In this document: positions 34,201 to 44,889 of the stretch, in pieces | How positions within the stretch are numbered: the stretch's first letter is position 1 | Layout of the letters: the number at the start of each line of letters is the position of its first letter | Assembly: GCA_024640885.1 (NCBI GenBank) | Contig: JAHEEC010000012.1 | Coordinates: forward strand, 1-50,954 | Reading direction: 5' to 3' | DNA length: 50,954 bases | Source: Bacteroidota bacterium | GTDB lineage: Bacteria; Bacteroidota; Bacteroidia; Bacteroidales; GCA-2748055 | Notes under the pieces: generated by a model | The model's input: the letters and a program-made list of their open reading frames with translations, nothing else | What the model was told of the DNA's origin: nothing | Database searches by the model: none | Program-made: the position numbers and the translations under genes

Positions 34201-35541
34201 TTAAATGGCAGCTGCACTTCCTGCCCTTCCCTTGATCCGCCCGGATTTGGTCAATCCATCATAGTGGCGCATCAACAGGTGGCTTTCGATCTGCTGCAGG
34301 GTATCGAGGATCACACCCACCATGATCAGGAGGGAGGTTCCACCGAAAAACTGTGCAAAGCTCTGGTTTACACTTGCCATCATTGCAAAAGCCGGCATAA
34401 TTGCCACAAAGGCCAGGAAAAAAGAGCCTGGCAGGGTGATCCTGGACATGACAGAATCCAGGAACTCGGCGGTTTTCCTGCCCGGTTTCACCCCGGGAAT
34501 AAATCCGCCGTTCTTTTTCATATCCTCGGCCATCTGCGTGGGATTCACGGTAATGGCTGTATAAAAGTAGGTAAACAGGACAATCAGCATTGCATTGGTA
34601 AAGTTGTACCAGAATCCCACGGGATTGGAAAACACCGCCGCAAATCCGGAGGCTGCATCAGCCTTTGCAAATCCTGCCACAGTGATGGGAATGAACATGA
34701 ATGCCTGTGCGAAAATAATGGGCATTACCCCGGCTGCATTCACCTTCAGAGGAATGTACTGGCGTACTCCGCCATATTGCTTGTTCCCCACGATCCTCTT
34801 GGCATACTGGACCGGGATCCTCCGGGTCCCCTGCACCAGCAGGATGGTCCCCATGAAAACCACAAACAGCACAATAATCTCAACCAGGAAGGAGACCAGG
34901 CCTCCACCCTGCTGTTCGAGCCTGGAAAGGAATTCAACCCCAAGTGCCTGTGGCATCCTTGCGATGATCCCGATCATGATGATCAGCGAAATACCGTTCC
35001 CGATCCCCTTGTCGGTGATCTTTTCGCCCAGCCACATGATGAACATGGTTCCTGCCGTGAGGATCACCATGGCCGCCATCCTGGAGAAGTTCACTGAAAA
35101 GGCCTCGGCCGGAAGCTGGTAACGCAGGCTGGTGATGTAGCTCAATCCCTGAGGGATCAGGATGGCCACGGTCAGGTACCTGGTGATCTGGTTGATCTTC
35201 CTTCTTCCGCTTTCACCCTCACGCTGCAATTTCTGGAAATAGGGAACCGCAATGCCCAGCAACTGCACCACGATGGATGCAGAGATGTAAGGCATGATCC
35301 CCAGACCGAATATGGATGCCCTGGCAAAGGCTCCGCCGGTAAACAGGTTCAGCAGGTCAAGTATACCTGCTCCTCCCTGCTGGCGGTTGGCCATCTGCGA
35401 GATGATGACGGGATCAATACCCGGCAGTACGATATGGGTACCCAACCGATAGATCAGTATGATTCCAAGCGTATACAGGATCCTTGCCCTCAGGTCCTCA
35501 ATCTTCCAGATGTTCTTTATGGTTTCAATAAACTTTCTCAT
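34201..35541 (-). CDS. secY: Preprotein translocase subunit SecY
   Basis: Channel subunit of the SecYEG translocon in the inner membrane. The 446-residue protein has about ten transmembrane helices, the plug and pore segments near GIDPVIISQM and IMPYISASIVVQLLGI, and the conserved cytoplasmic loops with GRRKINQITRYLTV, ARRMP-type GTRRIPVQYAKRIVG and ESHLLMRHYDGL near the C-terminus. It lies 16 bp after rplO in the spc part of the cluster. Confidence 0.97.
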   Translation of the reverse strand: MRKFIETIKNIWKIEDLRARILYTLGIILIYRLGTHIVLPGIDPVIISQMANRQQGGAGILDLLNLFTGGAFARASIFGLGIMPYISASIVVQLLGIAVPYFQKLQREGESGRRKINQITRYLTVAILIPQGLSYITSLRYQLPAEAFSVNFSRMAAMVILTAGTMFIMWLGEKITDKGIGNGISLIIMIGIIARMPQALGVEFLSRLEQQGGGLVSFLVEIIVLFVVFMGTILLVQGTRRIPVQYAKRIVGNKQYGGVRQYIPLKVNAAGVMPIIFAQAFMFIPITVAGFAKADAASGFAAVFSNPVGFWYNFTNAMLIVLFTYFYTAITVNPTQMAEDMKKNGGFIPGVKPGRKTAEFLDSVMSRITLPGSFFLAFVAIMPAFAMMASVNQSFAQFFGGTSLLIMVGVILDTLQQIESHLLMRHYDGLTKSGRIKGRAGSAAAI

Positions 35542-35557
35542 AGGTCAGCTGATAAAA

Positions 35558-36004
35558 TCAGATTATCTCCACAGTACCCTCAAGCGCCTCTATGGCAGCT
35601 ACTGCTGATTTTGAAAATGCGTGGGCTTTAACGTTCAGTTTGGTTTTCAATTCACCGTTCCCAAGGATCTTCACCAGGGAATTCTTGCGCACCAGGCCAG
35701 CCTCGATCAATGTCTCCACATCAATCTCCTTCAGTTTCCTATCCTCGGCCAGGTCCTGTAATGTGCTTATGTTAATCCCTTTGAATTCCTTGCGATTGAT
35801 GTTTTTAAAACCAAATTTAGGGACCCTTCGCTGCAGTGGCATCTGTCCGCCTTCAAACCCGGTTTTCCGGGAATATCCGGACCGGGACTTCTGTCCCTTG
35901 TGGCCGCGTGTGGAGGTACCACCGTATCCGGAGCCCTGTCCGCGTCCGATCCTCTTCCTGCCCTTCGTGGAACCTTTTGCCGGTTTTAAATTGCTTAAAT
36001 CCAT
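35558..36004 (-). CDS. rplO: 50S ribosomal protein L15
   Basis: Late-assembling protein of the large subunit. The 148 residues open [20 protein letters not shown], with the Gly/Arg-rich [20 protein letters not shown] extension and [18 protein letters not shown]. The C-terminal [20 protein letters not shown] follows. It is 23 bp after rpmD. Confidence 0.96.
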   Translation of the reverse strand: MDLSNLKPAKGSTKGRKRIGRGQGSGYGGTSTRGHKGQKSRSGYSRKTGFEGGQMPLQRRVPKFGFKNINRKEFKGINISTLQDLAEDRKLKEIDVETLIEAGLVRKNSLVKILGNGELKTKLNVKAHAFSKSAVAAIEALEGTVEII

Positions 36005-36027
36005 TTTGAATAATCTATATATTGTTA

Positions 36028-36210
36028 CTATTTTACTTCCTCAACTTTCACCAGGTGCAATACTTTCTGAACCATTCCCTTGATCTGCGGAGTGGCTTCC
36101 ACCTCAATGGTCTGGTGAAGTTTCCTGAGTCCGAGTGCTTCGAGGGTCCTCTTCTGCCTGGCCGTATGCTTGATGGCACTTTTAACCTGGGTAACCTTAA
36201 TCTTTCCCAT
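36028..36210 (-). CDS. rpmD: 50S ribosomal protein L30
   Basis: A 60-residue large-subunit protein: [36 protein letters not shown], and [19 protein letters not shown]. It lies 11 bp after rpsE. Length matches the short bacterial form. Confidence 0.95.
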   Translation of the reverse strand: MGKIKVTQVKSAIKHTARQKRTLEALGLRKLHQTIEVEATPQIKGMVQKVLHLVKVEEVK

Positions 36211-36221
36211 TGTAATCTGAA

Positions 36222-36737
36222 TTATCCGTTAAAAACTTTATCCACAGAAATTGCCCTTTGCCGGGCAACCGCATTGGCGTCCCTCAGCTCCAGCAGTGCA
36301 TCGAAAGTCGCCTTCACCAGGTTATGCGGATTGGATGAACCCTTGGATTTGGCCAACACATCTGTCACACCCACACTTTCAAGCACCGCACGCATGGCAC
36401 CACCTGCCTTCACACCGGTTCCACTGGAAGCGGGCTTGAGGAAAACCTTGGCCCCACCATATTTTCCGTACTGCTCGTGGGGTATGGTCCCTTTGATAAT
36501 GGGCACCTTGATCAGGTTTTTCTTGGCATCTTCCACCCCTTTGGCAATGGCAGTGGTTACTTCGTTGGCTTTACCCAGGCCATGGCCCACGATCCCTTCC
36601 TCGTTTCCCACCACCACAATGGCAGAAAAACTGAAGGTACGGCCACCCTTGGTAACCTTGGTTACACGCTGAATGCTCACCAGGCGGTCCTTTAATTCAA
36701 GGTCGCTTGTTTTGACTTTTCTGATCCCTGTAGACAT
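36222..36737 (-). CDS. rpsE: 30S ribosomal protein S5
   Basis: Takes part in decoding accuracy and mRNA unwinding at the entry site. From the ATG at 36735-36737 it has 171 residues: [20 protein letters not shown] and [20 protein letters not shown] in the dsRNA-binding-like domain, then [19 protein letters not shown]. The open frame runs 13 codons further upstream, which would overlap rplR; the inner ATG avoids that and matches the family. Confidence 0.96.
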   Translation of the reverse strand: MSTGIRKVKTSDLELKDRLVSIQRVTKVTKGGRTFSFSAIVVVGNEEGIVGHGLGKANEVTTAIAKGVEDAKKNLIKVPIIKGTIPHEQYGKYGGAKVFLKPASSGTGVKAGGAMRAVLESVGVTDVLAKSKGSSNPHNLVKATFDALLELRDANAVARQRAISVDKVFNG

Positions 36738-36744
36738 ATCTTCT

Positions 36745-37101
36745 TTATAATTTAAGTCCGCTTTCCCTGGCAGCATCCGCTAAATTCTTCACCCTGCCAT
36801 GGTATAAGTAGCCGTTCCTGTCGAACACGACCTTTTCAATTCCTTTTTCTTTTGCTTTCTCAGCAATTCGCTTACCCACCAGTTTGGCCTGCTCAATCTT
36901 GTTGACCTTCTGACCGGCAATCTCTTTTTCCTTGGAGGAAGCAGCCACAAGCGTCTGGCCGGTCACATCATCCACCAGCTGGACATAGATCTGCTTGTTG
37001 CTCCTGTATACAGTCATCCGCGGACGGTCTCCGCTGCCGGATAGTCTCTTCCGGATCCTGTATTTGATTCTCTGCCTTCTTCCTGCTTTCGTTAAAGCCA
37101 T
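36745..37101 (-). CDS. rplR: 50S ribosomal protein L18
   Basis: 5S rRNA-binding protein of the central protuberance. The 118 residues open [20 protein letters not shown] and include [19 protein letters not shown] and the C-terminal [20 protein letters not shown]. It follows rplF by 55 bp and precedes rpsE by 7 bp. Confidence 0.96.
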   Translation of the reverse strand: MALTKAGRRQRIKYRIRKRLSGSGDRPRMTVYRSNKQIYVQLVDDVTGQTLVAASSKEKEIAGQKVNKIEQAKLVGKRIAEKAKEKGIEKVVFDRNGYLYHGRVKNLADAARESGLKL

Positions 37102-37156
37102 CGTCGTATTATTTATTCTGTTTCTTTACTATCTAACGCCAATCACATGCTGCCTG

Positions 37157-37714
37157 CTAGACTGAAGCTGCCTTTCCGGCTTTCCTCCTGACCTGCTCTC
37201 CCACAAACCTGATTCCTTTGCCTTTGTATGGCTCCGGCGGACGGATGGACCTGATCTTGGAAGCCACCTGGCCGATCAATTGCTTGTCGATGCTGGTGAG
37301 GGTGATCACGGGATTGGAACGTCTTTCTGTGACTGCCTCCACCTTCACTTCTGGGGGCATCTTCATGATGATATCGTGGGAGTATCCAAGGCTCAGTTCC
37401 AGGAGGTTACCCCCCTTCACATCGGCCCTGTATCCTACACCCACCAGCTCCTGCTTGATGGTATACCCTTCGGATACGCCCACTACCATGTTGTTCAACA
37501 GTGAACGATAGAGGCCATGTTTCGATTTATGGTCCTTCTCCTCGCTTGATCTGGATACATTCACCTGGTTGCCTTCAACCTTGACGGTGATTTGCTTATC
37601 CACCTGCTGGGACAGCTCTCCCTTGGGCCCTTTCACGGTCACCAGGTTCTCCTTATCCACCTCGATGGTCACACCAGCCGGTAAATCGATGGGTAAAATT
37701 CCTATCCTTGACAT
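37157..37714 (-). CDS. rplF: 50S ribosomal protein L6
   Basis: Large-subunit protein near the GTPase-associated centre. The 185 residues comprise two repeated domains: MSRIGILPIDLPAGVTIEV at the start, GVSEGYTIKQELVGVGYRAD in the middle, and IRPPEPYKGKGIRFVGEQVR in the second domain. It lies 19 bp after rpsH. Confidence 0.97.
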   Translation of the reverse strand: MSRIGILPIDLPAGVTIEVDKENLVTVKGPKGELSQQVDKQITVKVEGNQVNVSRSSEEKDHKSKHGLYRSLLNNMVVGVSEGYTIKQELVGVGYRADVKGGNLLELSLGYSHDIIMKMPPEVKVEAVTERRSNPVITLTSIDKQLIGQVASKIRSIRPPEPYKGKGIRFVGEQVRRKAGKAASV

Positions 37715-37733
37715 GAGTTATTCTCCTTACTGT

Positions 37734-38129
37734 TTAATATACAAAACAAAGTACCTCTCCGCCGATTTTCAGGCTGCGTGCTTCCTTGTCGGTCATCACG
37801 CCCTGGGAGGTTGAAATTATTGCTACCCCAAGTCCATTCAGCACCCTGGGAAGATTTTCAGAATCCACGTATTTCCTCAACCCGGGCTTACTGATTCGCT
37901 GAAGTGACTTAATGGCCGGCATCTTGTTCTCAGCATTGTATTTCAATGCAATCTTGATGTTACCCTGGGGACCTGTCTCTTCGAATTTATAATTCAGGAT
38001 ATAACCCTTATCGAACAGGATGCGGGTAATGTCCTTTTTCAAATTGGACGAAGGAATTTCCACCACTTTGTGATTGGCCATCACAGCATTTCTGATGCGG
38101 GTAAGATAATCTGCAATCGGATCTGTCAT
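37734..38129 (-). CDS. rpsH: 30S ribosomal protein S8
   Basis: Central-domain 16S rRNA-binding protein. The 131 residues open [20 protein letters not shown] and have the C-terminal signature [20 protein letters not shown] followed by [11 protein letters not shown]. In E. coli S8 represses the spc operon through rplE mRNA; no such structure was assessed here. Confidence 0.97.
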   Translation of the reverse strand: MTDPIADYLTRIRNAVMANHKVVEIPSSNLKKDITRILFDKGYILNYKFEETGPQGNIKIALKYNAENKMPAIKSLQRISKPGLRKYVDSENLPRVLNGLGVAIISTSQGVMTDKEARSLKIGGEVLCFVY

Positions 38130-38164
38130 TTTTCTCTCTCTTTATAATATTCTTATACCAATAT

Positions 38165-38434
38165 CTACCAGCTGGCTTTTTTTATACCGGGGATCAGTCC
38201 CTCGGAAGCCATCTCCCGGAAAGTGATCCTGCTGATACCAAACTGGCGCATATATCCCTTGGGACGGCCGGTCAGCTTGCACCGGTTGTGCAGCCGGATG
38301 GGATTTGAGTTCCTGGGCAACCTGCTCAGTCCCACATAATCGCCTTCAGCCTTAAGCCGGGCTCTTTTTTCAGCGTATTGTTCCACCAGTTTCTGCCGCT
38401 TTACCTCGCGAGCTTTCATTGATTCCTTGGCCAT
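38165..38434 (-). CDS. rpsN: 30S ribosomal protein S14 (zinc-free, long form)
   Basis: From the ATG at 38432-38434, 89 residues: [20 protein letters not shown], then [20 protein letters not shown] and [20 protein letters not shown]. The CxxC pairs of the short zinc form are absent, so this is the long zinc-independent type. The open frame extends 12 codons upstream into the rplE stop region; the inner ATG is the family start. Confidence 0.95.
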   Translation of the reverse strand: MAKESMKAREVKRQKLVEQYAEKRARLKAEGDYVGLSRLPRNSNPIRLHNRCKLTGRPKGYMRQFGISRITFREMASEGLIPGIKKASW

Positions 38435-38438
38435 GCTT

Positions 38439-38999
38439 CTATTTTTTATCGGTTTTAAACGGTATCCCAAATTCTTTCAACAGGGCGGCTCCCTCTTCAT
38501 CGGAACCAGCCGAAGTCACAAAGGTGACCTCCATTCCCATGATCTTGGTGATCTTATCGATATCGATCTCCGGGAAAATGATCTGTTCGGTGATTCCCAG
38601 GGTATAATTTCCCCTGCCATCGAATTTGGCGGAAACTCCCTTAAAATCACGGATCCTCGGAAGGGCCACGTTGATCAGGCGCTCCAGGAATTCATACATC
38701 CTTTCACGGCGAAGGGTTACCTTCACCCCGATGGGCATGCCCCGGCGGAGTTTAAAGTTGGAGATGTCCTTGGTGGAGACCGTCTGAACAGCTTTTTGTC
38801 CTGAGATATTGGACAGCTCTTCCTGGGCCACGTCGATGAGTTTCTTGTCAGCAATAGCCTGACCAACACCCTGGTTGATCACGATCTTCTGAAGGCGCGG
38901 GGCCTGCATCACCGAGGTGTACCCGAATTGCTTCACGAGTGCCGGAACGATCTCATCGGCGTATTTCTTCTGAAGCGTAGGTATGAATTTCTTGTCCAT
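38439..38999 (-). CDS. rplE: 50S ribosomal protein L5
   Basis: 5S rRNA-binding protein that contacts P-site tRNA. From the ATG at 38997-38999, 186 residues: [40 protein letters not shown] and [19 protein letters not shown]. The longer frame would overlap rplX; the inner Met fits the family. It lies 4 bp upstream of the S14 start. Confidence 0.96.
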   Translation of the reverse strand: MDKKFIPTLQKKYADEIVPALVKQFGYTSVMQAPRLQKIVINQGVGQAIADKKLIDVAQEELSNISGQKAVQTVSTKDISNFKLRRGMPIGVKVTLRRERMYEFLERLINVALPRIRDFKGVSAKFDGRGNYTLGITEQIIFPEIDIDKITKIMGMEVTFVTSAGSDEEGAALLKEFGIPFKTDKK

Positions 39000-39000
39000 C

Positions 39001-39324
39001 TTACTTGATCTCCTCACCTGATTTTTTAGCGAATCTCACTAATTTGTTTTTATCATTAAGCTTTCTTCCTGCCCTGGTAGCTTCTCCTGTAGAAGGATCC
39101 ACAAGGTTCAGGTTTGAAATGTGTACGGGAGCCTCCTGCTTGGTGATCCCTCCCTGGGGGCTCTTTGCGTTGGGTTTGGTATGCTTGGATACCATGTTTA
39201 CACCTTCCACGATGGCCCGGTTCTTATCCCGGTCAACGGTCAGTACCCTGCCCTTTTGTCCTTTGTACTCGCCGGAATTGACGATTACCTGGTCACCTTT
39301 CTTAATATGTAATTTCTTCTGCAT
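39001..39324 (-). CDS. rplX: 50S ribosomal protein L24
   Basis: Assembly-initiator protein of the large subunit. From the ATG at 39322-39324, 107 residues with a KOW motif: [40 protein letters not shown] and the [13 protein letters not shown] segment. The frame is open 13 codons further, but [11 protein letters not shown] is the family start. It ends 1 bp before rplE. Confidence 0.95.
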   Translation of the reverse strand: MQKKLHIKKGDQVIVNSGEYKGQKGRVLTVDRDKNRAIVEGVNMVSKHTKPNAKSPQGGITKQEAPVHISNLNLVDPSTGEATRAGRKLNDKNKLVRFAKKSGEEIK

Positions 39325-39343
39325 GGATATGTTCCTTTGTTTT

Positions 39344-39709
39344 TTACAATACCTCGGGGGCAAGTGAAACGATTTTCATATACCCGTCCCTGAGTTCCCT
39401 GGCAACGGGTCCGAAGATACGGGTGCCTCTCATTTCATCCACATTATTCAACAATACCACTGCATTGTCGTCAAAGCGGATGTACGAACCATCCTTGCGC
39501 CTTACCTCTTTCTTGGTTCTCACCACTACCGCCTTGGAAACAGTTCCTTTCTTCACCTCACCTGAAGGGATGGCACTTTTTACGGAAACCACTATTTTAT
39601 CACCAATGGATGCATACCGCTTCTTGGTGCCTCCGAGCACACGGATACAAAGTACCTCTTTGGCTCCGCTGTTATCGGCTACGGCTAATCTGCTCTCTTG
39701 TTGTACCAT
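39344..39709 (-). CDS. rplN: 50S ribosomal protein L14
   Basis: Forms an intersubunit bridge. The 121 residues open [20 protein letters not shown] and include [20 protein letters not shown] and the C-terminal [20 protein letters not shown]. Normal length; 19 bp upstream of rplX and 2 bp after rpsQ. Confidence 0.97.
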   Translation of the reverse strand: MVQQESRLAVADNSGAKEVLCIRVLGGTKKRYASIGDKIVVSVKSAIPSGEVKKGTVSKAVVVRTKKEVRRKDGSYIRFDDNAVVLLNNVDEMRGTRIFGPVARELRDGYMKIVSLAPEVL

Positions 39710-39711
39710 GA

Positions 39712-39978
39712 TTACTTAGCTCTTTCGATAATTTCTATTAATCTCCACCTCTTGTTCTTGCTCAGTGGCCTGGTCTCGCTGATCTTCACTGTATCTCCCA
39801 CATTACAGGTATTCTCCTCATCATGAGCCATGAACCTGGTGGTTTTATTGACGAATTTACCGTAGATGGGGTGCTTCACTTTCTGTTTTACAGTGATCAC
39901 GATGGATTTCTCCATGCTATTGCTTACCACCACACCGATGCGCTCTCGCCTTGTATTTCTAGTCGTTTCCATATCCAT
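39712..39978 (-). CDS. rpsQ: 30S ribosomal protein S17
   Basis: Primary 16S rRNA-binding OB-fold protein. The 88 residues include [40 protein letters not shown] and [20 protein letters not shown]. The ATG at 39976-39978 overlaps the rpmC stop as TAATG, which supports this start over the Met two codons in. Confidence 0.95.
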   Translation of the reverse strand: MDMETTRNTRRERIGVVVSNSMEKSIVITVKQKVKHPIYGKFVNKTTRFMAHDEENTCNVGDTVKISETRPLSKNKRWRLIEIIERAK

Positions 39979-40187
39979 TATTTCTTTTCGGACTGCTCCT
40001 GAATTTGCCTGGTCCTCATCTCTGTTTTCAGCCTTGCCACATTTTTGCGCGTCTCAACGATCTTGTTGGGGTTGTCCAGGGGGGAAACAGCATGGTTCAT
40101 GCGCATCCGCACCAGCATGGTCTCTTCGCTTTCAAGGCGTTCTTCCAACTCCTTTATTGACAACTCTTTAATTTCTGAACTCTTCAT
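39978..40187 (-). CDS. rpmC: 50S ribosomal protein L29
   Basis: A 69-residue two-helix protein at the peptide exit. It opens [20 protein letters not shown] and contains the conserved [20 protein letters not shown]. Its stop overlaps the rpsQ start by one base. Confidence 0.94.
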   Translation of the reverse strand: MKSSEIKELSIKELEERLESEETMLVRMRMNHAVSPLDNPNKIVETRKNVARLKTEMRTRQIQEQSEKK

Positions 40188-40209
40188 GTCCTAATATCTT
40201 ACCAGATTT

Positions 40210-40632
40210 CTATTCTTCTACATAATCCCTGCGGACCACGAACTTTGTGGTGATGGGAAACTTCTGTGAACCAAGCCGAAGCGCTTCCTTGGCCACCTTG
40301 AAGGAAACACCTTCCAGTTCGAAGATCATCCTTCCGGGAGTGATGGGGTACACAAATCCTTCCGGTGCACCTTTCCCCTTACCCATCCTCACTTCGGCAG
40401 GCTTCTTGGTAATGGGTTTGGCAGGGAAAATACGGATCCACAGCTGTCCTTCCCTTTTCATATGACGCGTGATGGCCTGGCGGGCTGCCTCAATCTGGCG
40501 ACCGGTGATCCAGGCGTTCTCCATCGCTTTGATCCCAAATGAACCGAATGCAAGCTGATTTCCCCTCTGGGCATTTCCTTTCATCTTGCCCTTCTGCATT
40601 CTCCTGTATTTGGTTTTCTTCGGTTGTAACAT
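40210..40632 (-). CDS. rplP: 50S ribosomal protein L16
   Basis: Near the A-site tRNA elbow in the large subunit. The 140 residues open [20 protein letters not shown] and include [40 protein letters not shown] and [19 protein letters not shown]. Normal length. Confidence 0.97.
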   Translation of the reverse strand: MLQPKKTKYRRMQKGKMKGNAQRGNQLAFGSFGIKAMENAWITGRQIEAARQAITRHMKREGQLWIRIFPAKPITKKPAEVRMGKGKGAPEGFVYPITPGRMIFELEGVSFKVAKEALRLGSQKFPITTKFVVRRDYVEE

Positions 40633-40674
40633 TTTAGTAGATTTTCCTGATTGTACGTTTAATTCCGTCCCCTC

Positions 40675-41388
40675 TTAGCCTCTTCTATCACCTTTCCTCG
40701 GACCCCTTCCACCACTCTTTGGCTTCACATTGGAGGCCCCGATGTTGGGAGAGAGATCACGTTTTCCAAAGATCTCCCCGTTACAGATCCACACTTTGAT
40801 ACCGATCACACCCACTTTGGTATGAGCCTCTGCAAGTGCATAATCAATATCTGCACGAAGGGTGTGCAGCGGGATCCTGCCATCCTTGTATGTCTCGGTC
40901 CGCGCCATTTCAGCACCCCCAAGCCGGCCACTGATCAACACCTTGATTCCCTCGGCTCCCATTCGCATGGTGGAGGCAATGCCCATCTTGATGGCCCTGC
41001 GGTAAGAGATTTTTCCCTCCACCTGACGGGCAATATTGTTTGCAACGATGGTGGCATCAAGTTCCGGACGCTTCACCTCGAAGATGTTGATCTGCACCTC
41101 TTTCTTGGTGATGTTCTTCAGCTCTTCCTTCAGCTTGTCCACTTCCTGGCCGCCTTTCCCGATGATGATGCCCGGACGGGCAGTGTTCACGGTGACGGTA
41201 ATGAGCTTGAGTGTCCGCTCAATGATAATCTTGGAAATGCTGGCTTTGGCCAAACGGGCATTCAGGTATTCCCTGATCTTGTTGTCCTCAACCAGTTTGG
41301 TAGAATAGTCTTTTCCGCCATACCAGTTGGAGTCCCATCCTTTGATGATTCCCAGGCGATTACCAATTGGATTTACTTTTTGTCCCAT
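40675..41388 (-). CDS. rpsC: 30S ribosomal protein S3
   Basis: At the mRNA entry channel. The 237 residues contain a KH domain with [20 protein letters not shown] and the C-terminal domain with [20 protein letters not shown] and [21 protein letters not shown] Gly/Arg/Lys-rich tail ends the protein. Its start abuts the rplV stop. Confidence 0.97.
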   Translation of the reverse strand: MGQKVNPIGNRLGIIKGWDSNWYGGKDYSTKLVEDNKIREYLNARLAKASISKIIIERTLKLITVTVNTARPGIIIGKGGQEVDKLKEELKNITKKEVQINIFEVKRPELDATIVANNIARQVEGKISYRRAIKMGIASTMRMGAEGIKVLISGRLGGAEMARTETYKDGRIPLHTLRADIDYALAEAHTKVGVIGIKVWICNGEIFGKRDLSPNIGASNVKPKSGGRGPRKGDRRG

Positions 41389-41823
41389 CTATGCTTTATT
41401 TTCTTGTACTTGTTCTACTTCTTCTTTCACATTCTGACTATCGATCACAATGGTTACGTGGTTTGAACGCTTCCTGATCCTGTGAGCCCTTCCCTGGGGA
41501 GCAGGCTGGATCCTTTTCAGGGTCCTTGACTGGTCCACAAAGGCTTCCTTCACCACCAGGTTGCTCTCTTCGATCCTGGCACCTTCATTCTTGGCCTGCC
41601 AGTTGGCAATGGCTGAAAGGAGCAGTTTTTCCACCTTTGAGGAGGCATCCTTTGAACTAAATTTCAGCATATCAAGGGCTTTGTTTACCTCCACGCCTTT
41701 GATCATCTCAGTTACCAGACGCATCTTTCTGGGAGAGGTCGGACAGTTGCGCAATACCGCATAATACTTGTTCTGCCTCTCTTCCTTTAACTGATTCGCT
41801 CTGTTTCTTTTTCTTGCACCCAT
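41389..41823 (-). CDS. rplV: 50S ribosomal protein L22
   Basis: Lines the peptide exit tunnel. From the ATG at 41821-41823, 144 residues: [40 protein letters not shown] and the beta-hairpin [20 protein letters not shown]. An acidic/Gln tail ([14 protein letters not shown]) follows. The frame is open 16 codons further upstream, but MGARKRNRA is the family-like start. Confidence 0.95.
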   Translation of the reverse strand: MGARKRNRANQLKEERQNKYYAVLRNCPTSPRKMRLVTEMIKGVEVNKALDMLKFSSKDASSKVEKLLLSAIANWQAKNEGARIEESNLVVKEAFVDQSRTLKRIQPAPQGRAHRIRKRSNHVTIVIDSQNVKEEVEQVQENKA

Positions 41824-41885
41824 TTCTTTCCAGGTTTGACTCGCCCCGCTGCACGAGGCTCGTCGATCCAAATTTCATTTATATA

Positions 41886-42152
41886 TTATCTCTGCTTTCC
41901 ACCGTGGCCCCTGAACATGCGGGTAGGCGCAAATTCACCCAGTTTATGACCCACCATATTCTCGGTAATGTATACCGGGATAAATTTGTTGCCGTTGTGT
42001 ACAGCAATGGTGTGGCCCACAAAATCAGGAGAGATCATCGATCGTCTCGACCAGGTTTTGAGCACTGATTTCTTACCGGAATCATTCATCTCCACGACGC
42101 GCTTCTCCAGCTTGAAATCTATAAATGGTCCTTTTTTCAATGAACGGCTCAT
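41886..42152 (-). CDS. rpsS: 30S ribosomal protein S19
   Basis: Head protein that binds the A-site finger. The 88 residues open [20 protein letters not shown] and include [20 protein letters not shown] and [20 protein letters not shown]. It lies between rplB (6 bp) and rplV. Confidence 0.97.
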   Translation of the reverse strand: MSRSLKKGPFIDFKLEKRVVEMNDSGKKSVLKTWSRRSMISPDFVGHTIAVHNGNKFIPVYITENMVGHKLGEFAPTRMFRGHGGKQR

Positions 42153-42158
42153 GCTATG

Positions 42159-42992
42159 CTATTTTTTAGATTTCCTCTTCTCAACAATGTACTTATTCGA
42201 ATACTTCGTCTTGGAACGGGTCTTGTAGCCTTTTGCTGGCAACCCGGTCCTTGACCTTGGATGTCCACCCGATGCACGTCCTTCACCACCACCCATGGGA
42301 TGATCCACCGGGTTCATGGCTACACCGCGGGTACGCGGCCGACGGCCCTTCCAGCGTGAACGCCCGGCCTTGCCAGATTTCTCAAGTCCGTGGTCCTTAT
42401 TGGATACGGTCCCGATGGTGGCACGGCAGCTTGTCAGCACCATCCTGGATTCCCCGCTGGGGAGTTTGATGATGGAATACTTTCCATCCCTGGAGGTAAG
42501 CGTTCCGTATGAACCGGCACTCCTGGCAAGCATCCCTCCTTTACCGGGTTTCAGCTCAATGTTATGGACATCGGTACCCAGGGGGATATTCAGAAGGAGC
42601 ATGCAATTTCCCTTTTCGGGAACCACACTGTCACCCGAGATAATCTTCTGTCCCACCTCAATTCCTTCCGGGGCAAGGATGTACCTTTTCTCCCCATCAC
42701 CATAAACCACCAGTGCAATCCTCGCAGAGCGGTTGGGATCGTATTCAATGGTCTTTACCGTGGCTTCCACATTGTCCTTATCCCTTTTGAAGTCGATCAG
42801 GCGATATCTTTTTTTATGACCCCCACCCAGGTAGCGCATGGTCATTTTTCCTGTGTTGTTTCTTCCGCCACTTTTCTTGATGGGCTTCAGCAAAGATTTC
42901 TCCGGTTTGGTTTCAGGCGTAAGCTCGCTGAAAGAGGAGATCTCTTTAAATCGCTGTCCCGGCGTGGTCGGTTTATACTTCTTGATTGCCAT
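42159..42992 (-). CDS. rplB: 50S ribosomal protein L2
   Basis: Needed for subunit joining and close to the peptidyl-transferase centre. The 277 residues include [20 protein letters not shown], the RNA-binding OB and SH3-like domains, and the C-terminal [20 protein letters not shown] with the conserved His. Normal length. Confidence 0.97.
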   Translation of the reverse strand: MAIKKYKPTTPGQRFKEISSFSELTPETKPEKSLLKPIKKSGGRNNTGKMTMRYLGGGHKKRYRLIDFKRDKDNVEATVKTIEYDPNRSARIALVVYGDGEKRYILAPEGIEVGQKIISGDSVVPEKGNCMLLLNIPLGTDVHNIELKPGKGGMLARSAGSYGTLTSRDGKYSIIKLPSGESRMVLTSCRATIGTVSNKDHGLEKSGKAGRSRWKGRRPRTRGVAMNPVDHPMGGGEGRASGGHPRSRTGLPAKGYKTRSKTKYSNKYIVEKRKSKK

Positions 42993-42998
42993 AATTCC

Positions 42999-43289
42999 TT
43001 AAATGTTGCTGTAAAAATCAATTACTTCACCTTCAGCCAGGGTAACCACTGCCTTCTTGTAAGTAGAGGTCTTGCCAATGGAAATCCCGGAACGGGTAAA
43101 ACGCTGCTTGCGCTTGCCTGCATACCTCATGGTATTCACTTCCGCAACCTTTACATTGTAAAGCTCTTCCACTGCCTTCTTGATCTGAAGTTTGTTGGCG
43201 CTTTTTTCCACCATAAAACCATACCGGTTGAAGTCCTCCCCCTGGGCAGTCATCTTCTCGGTTACTATGGGCTTAATTAATATATTCAT
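42999..43289 (-). CDS. rplW: 50S ribosomal protein L23
   Basis: Docking site for trigger factor and SRP at the exit tunnel. The 96 residues open MNILIKPIVTEKMTAQGEDF and include YGFMVEKSANKLQIKKAVEE and KVAEVNTMRYAGKRKQRFTR. It is followed by rplB at 6 bp. Confidence 0.96.
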   Translation of the reverse strand: MNILIKPIVTEKMTAQGEDFNRYGFMVEKSANKLQIKKAVEELYNVKVAEVNTMRYAGKRKQRFTRSGISIGKTSTYKKAVVTLAEGEVIDFYSNI

Positions 43290-43310
43290 GACCTGTTCAA
43301 TTCAAAACGA

Positions 43311-43934
43311 TTAAGCATTCTTTTGCAGCACGTCGAGGGAACTCTCAACGAAACATAAAGCCGTGGCATTCATGATTTCGTATGTGTTTAATTCTGAGAG
43401 GGTTAAGACCTTCGAATTCTGCAAATTTCGAGACGACAAATATATGTTTTTATTTCTTTCATTCATGACGAATAGTGACTTTTTGTCGTCGATCTTCAGA
43501 TTTTTTTGAATGTTGGCAAACTCGCCGGTTTTGGGGGCATCAAATGTGAAATCCTCCACCACCATCACCTGGTTATTCTGCAACTTATAGGTGAGGGCCG
43601 ATTTACGGGCCAGTTCCTTCACCTTCCTGTTCAGTTTACCTCCATAATTCCTTGGCCTGGGTCCGAATACACGGCCGCCACCTCTGAACAAAGGGTTCTT
43701 GATATCCCCGAAACGTGCCGTACCCGTACCCTTCTGGCGCTTGATCTTCCTGGTACTTCCGGCAACTTCGCCGCGCTCCTTTGCCTTGCTGGTTCCCTGG
43801 CGCCTGCGGGCCATGAGCTGTTTCACATCCAGGTAGATGGCATGATCATTGGGTTCGATCCCAAAGATCTCCTCGCTCAGTTTCACCTTTTTCCCGGTGC
43901 CTTGGCCGGAAATATTCATTACCTCTAATTCCAT
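43311..43934 (-). CDS. rplD: 50S ribosomal protein L4
   Basis: Lines the exit tunnel; in E. coli it also represses its own operon. The 207 residues include [40 protein letters not shown] and [20 protein letters not shown]. The ATG at 43932-43934 overlaps the rplC stop as TGATG, which fixes the start. A GTG one codon upstream is less likely. Confidence 0.96.
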   Translation of the reverse strand: MELEVMNISGQGTGKKVKLSEEIFGIEPNDHAIYLDVKQLMARRRQGTSKAKERGEVAGSTRKIKRQKGTGTARFGDIKNPLFRGGGRVFGPRPRNYGGKLNRKVKELARKSALTYKLQNNQVMVVEDFTFDAPKTGEFANIQKNLKIDDKKSLFVMNERNKNIYLSSRNLQNSKVLTLSELNTYEIMNATALCFVESSLDVLQKNA

Positions 43935-44551
43935 CACTTCTCAATAATTAAATATGAACCATTTGATCCGGGGACGGAACCTTTCAGGATCAGGAGATTG
44001 TTCTCAGGAACGATCTTCATCACCCTTAAGTTCAGGATCTTCACCTTCTTATTTCCAGTCTGTCCGGCCATCCGCATTCCTTTAAAGACCCTGGAAGGGT
44101 AGGAAGATGCACCCAGTGAACCAGGGGCACGGCTCCGGTTATGCTGACCGTGGGTGGCATCATTGACCCCCCTGAAGTTATGGCGCTTGACCACGCCCTG
44201 GAATCCTTTACCTTTTGAAACCCCGGAAACATCCAGCCAGGTGTCATCATGGAAATAGTCCACGGTGATCACGTCACCCGGTTTCCAATCCTTTACAAAT
44301 CCCTTCAGTTCGATCACCTTCTTCTTAGGTGTGGCGTTGGCTTTTGCAAAATGGCCCTGTTCAGCTTTGGGAGTGTTTTTCTCCTTTTTGTCATCAAAAG
44401 CCAGTTGAACTGCCGCGTAGCCGTCTGATTCGAGACTCTTCACCTGTGTCACCGTGCAGGGTCCAGCCTGAATCACGGTACAGGGGATGTTCTTTCCGTC
44501 TTTGTCGAAAATGGAAGTCATTCCAATTTTCTTACCAATTAATCCTGGCAT
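43934..44551 (-). CDS. rplC: 50S ribosomal protein L3
   Basis: Early-assembling protein reaching the peptidyl-transferase centre. The 205 residues open [20 protein letters not shown] and contain [40 protein letters not shown] and [20 protein letters not shown]. The glutamine methylated in E. coli L3 is replaced by the GASSYPS sequence, as commonly seen in this phylum. Confidence 0.96.
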   Translation of the reverse strand: MPGLIGKKIGMTSIFDKDGKNIPCTVIQAGPCTVTQVKSLESDGYAAVQLAFDDKKEKNTPKAEQGHFAKANATPKKKVIELKGFVKDWKPGDVITVDYFHDDTWLDVSGVSKGKGFQGVVKRHNFRGVNDATHGQHNRSRAPGSLGASSYPSRVFKGMRMAGQTGNKKVKILNLRVMKIVPENNLLILKGSVPGSNGSYLIIEK

Positions 44552-44572
44552 TTTATTCTGTTTTTACCTGTG

Positions 44573-44878
44573 TTAGACTTTGATTTCAACTTCAACTCCA
44601 CTGGGCAACTCAAGCTTCATGAGTGCATCAATGGTCTTGGGAGTGGAACTGTAAATGTCCAGCAGCCTTTTAAATGAGCTTAACTGGAACTGCTCCCTTG
44701 ATTTCTTGTTCACAAATGGAGACCTCAGAACTGTGTACACCCTCTTGTGGGTGGGAAGTGGAACAGGTCCGCTAACCACAGCGCCGGTGGACTTCACTGT
44801 CTTTACAATCTTCTCGGCTGATTTGTCAACCAGGTTATGATCGTATGACTTCAACTTAATTCTAATCTTCTGACTCAT
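44573..44878 (-). CDS. rpsJ: 30S ribosomal protein S10
   Basis: Head protein, also the NusE subunit of antitermination complexes. The 101 residues open [20 protein letters not shown] and include [20 protein letters not shown] and [20 protein letters not shown]. It lies 11 bp after fusA, with no tuf gene between. Confidence 0.97.
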   Translation of the reverse strand: MSQKIRIKLKSYDHNLVDKSAEKIVKTVKSTGAVVSGPVPLPTHKRVYTVLRSPFVNKKSREQFQLSSFKRLLDIYSSTPKTIDALMKLELPSGVEVEIKV

Positions 44879-44889
44879 TATCGAACGAA

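Noticed and set aside
44879-44889. Absence of tuf between fusA and rpsJ as a possible deletion
   Set aside because: In Bacteroidetes tuf is normally located elsewhere, so the gap is the usual arrangement.
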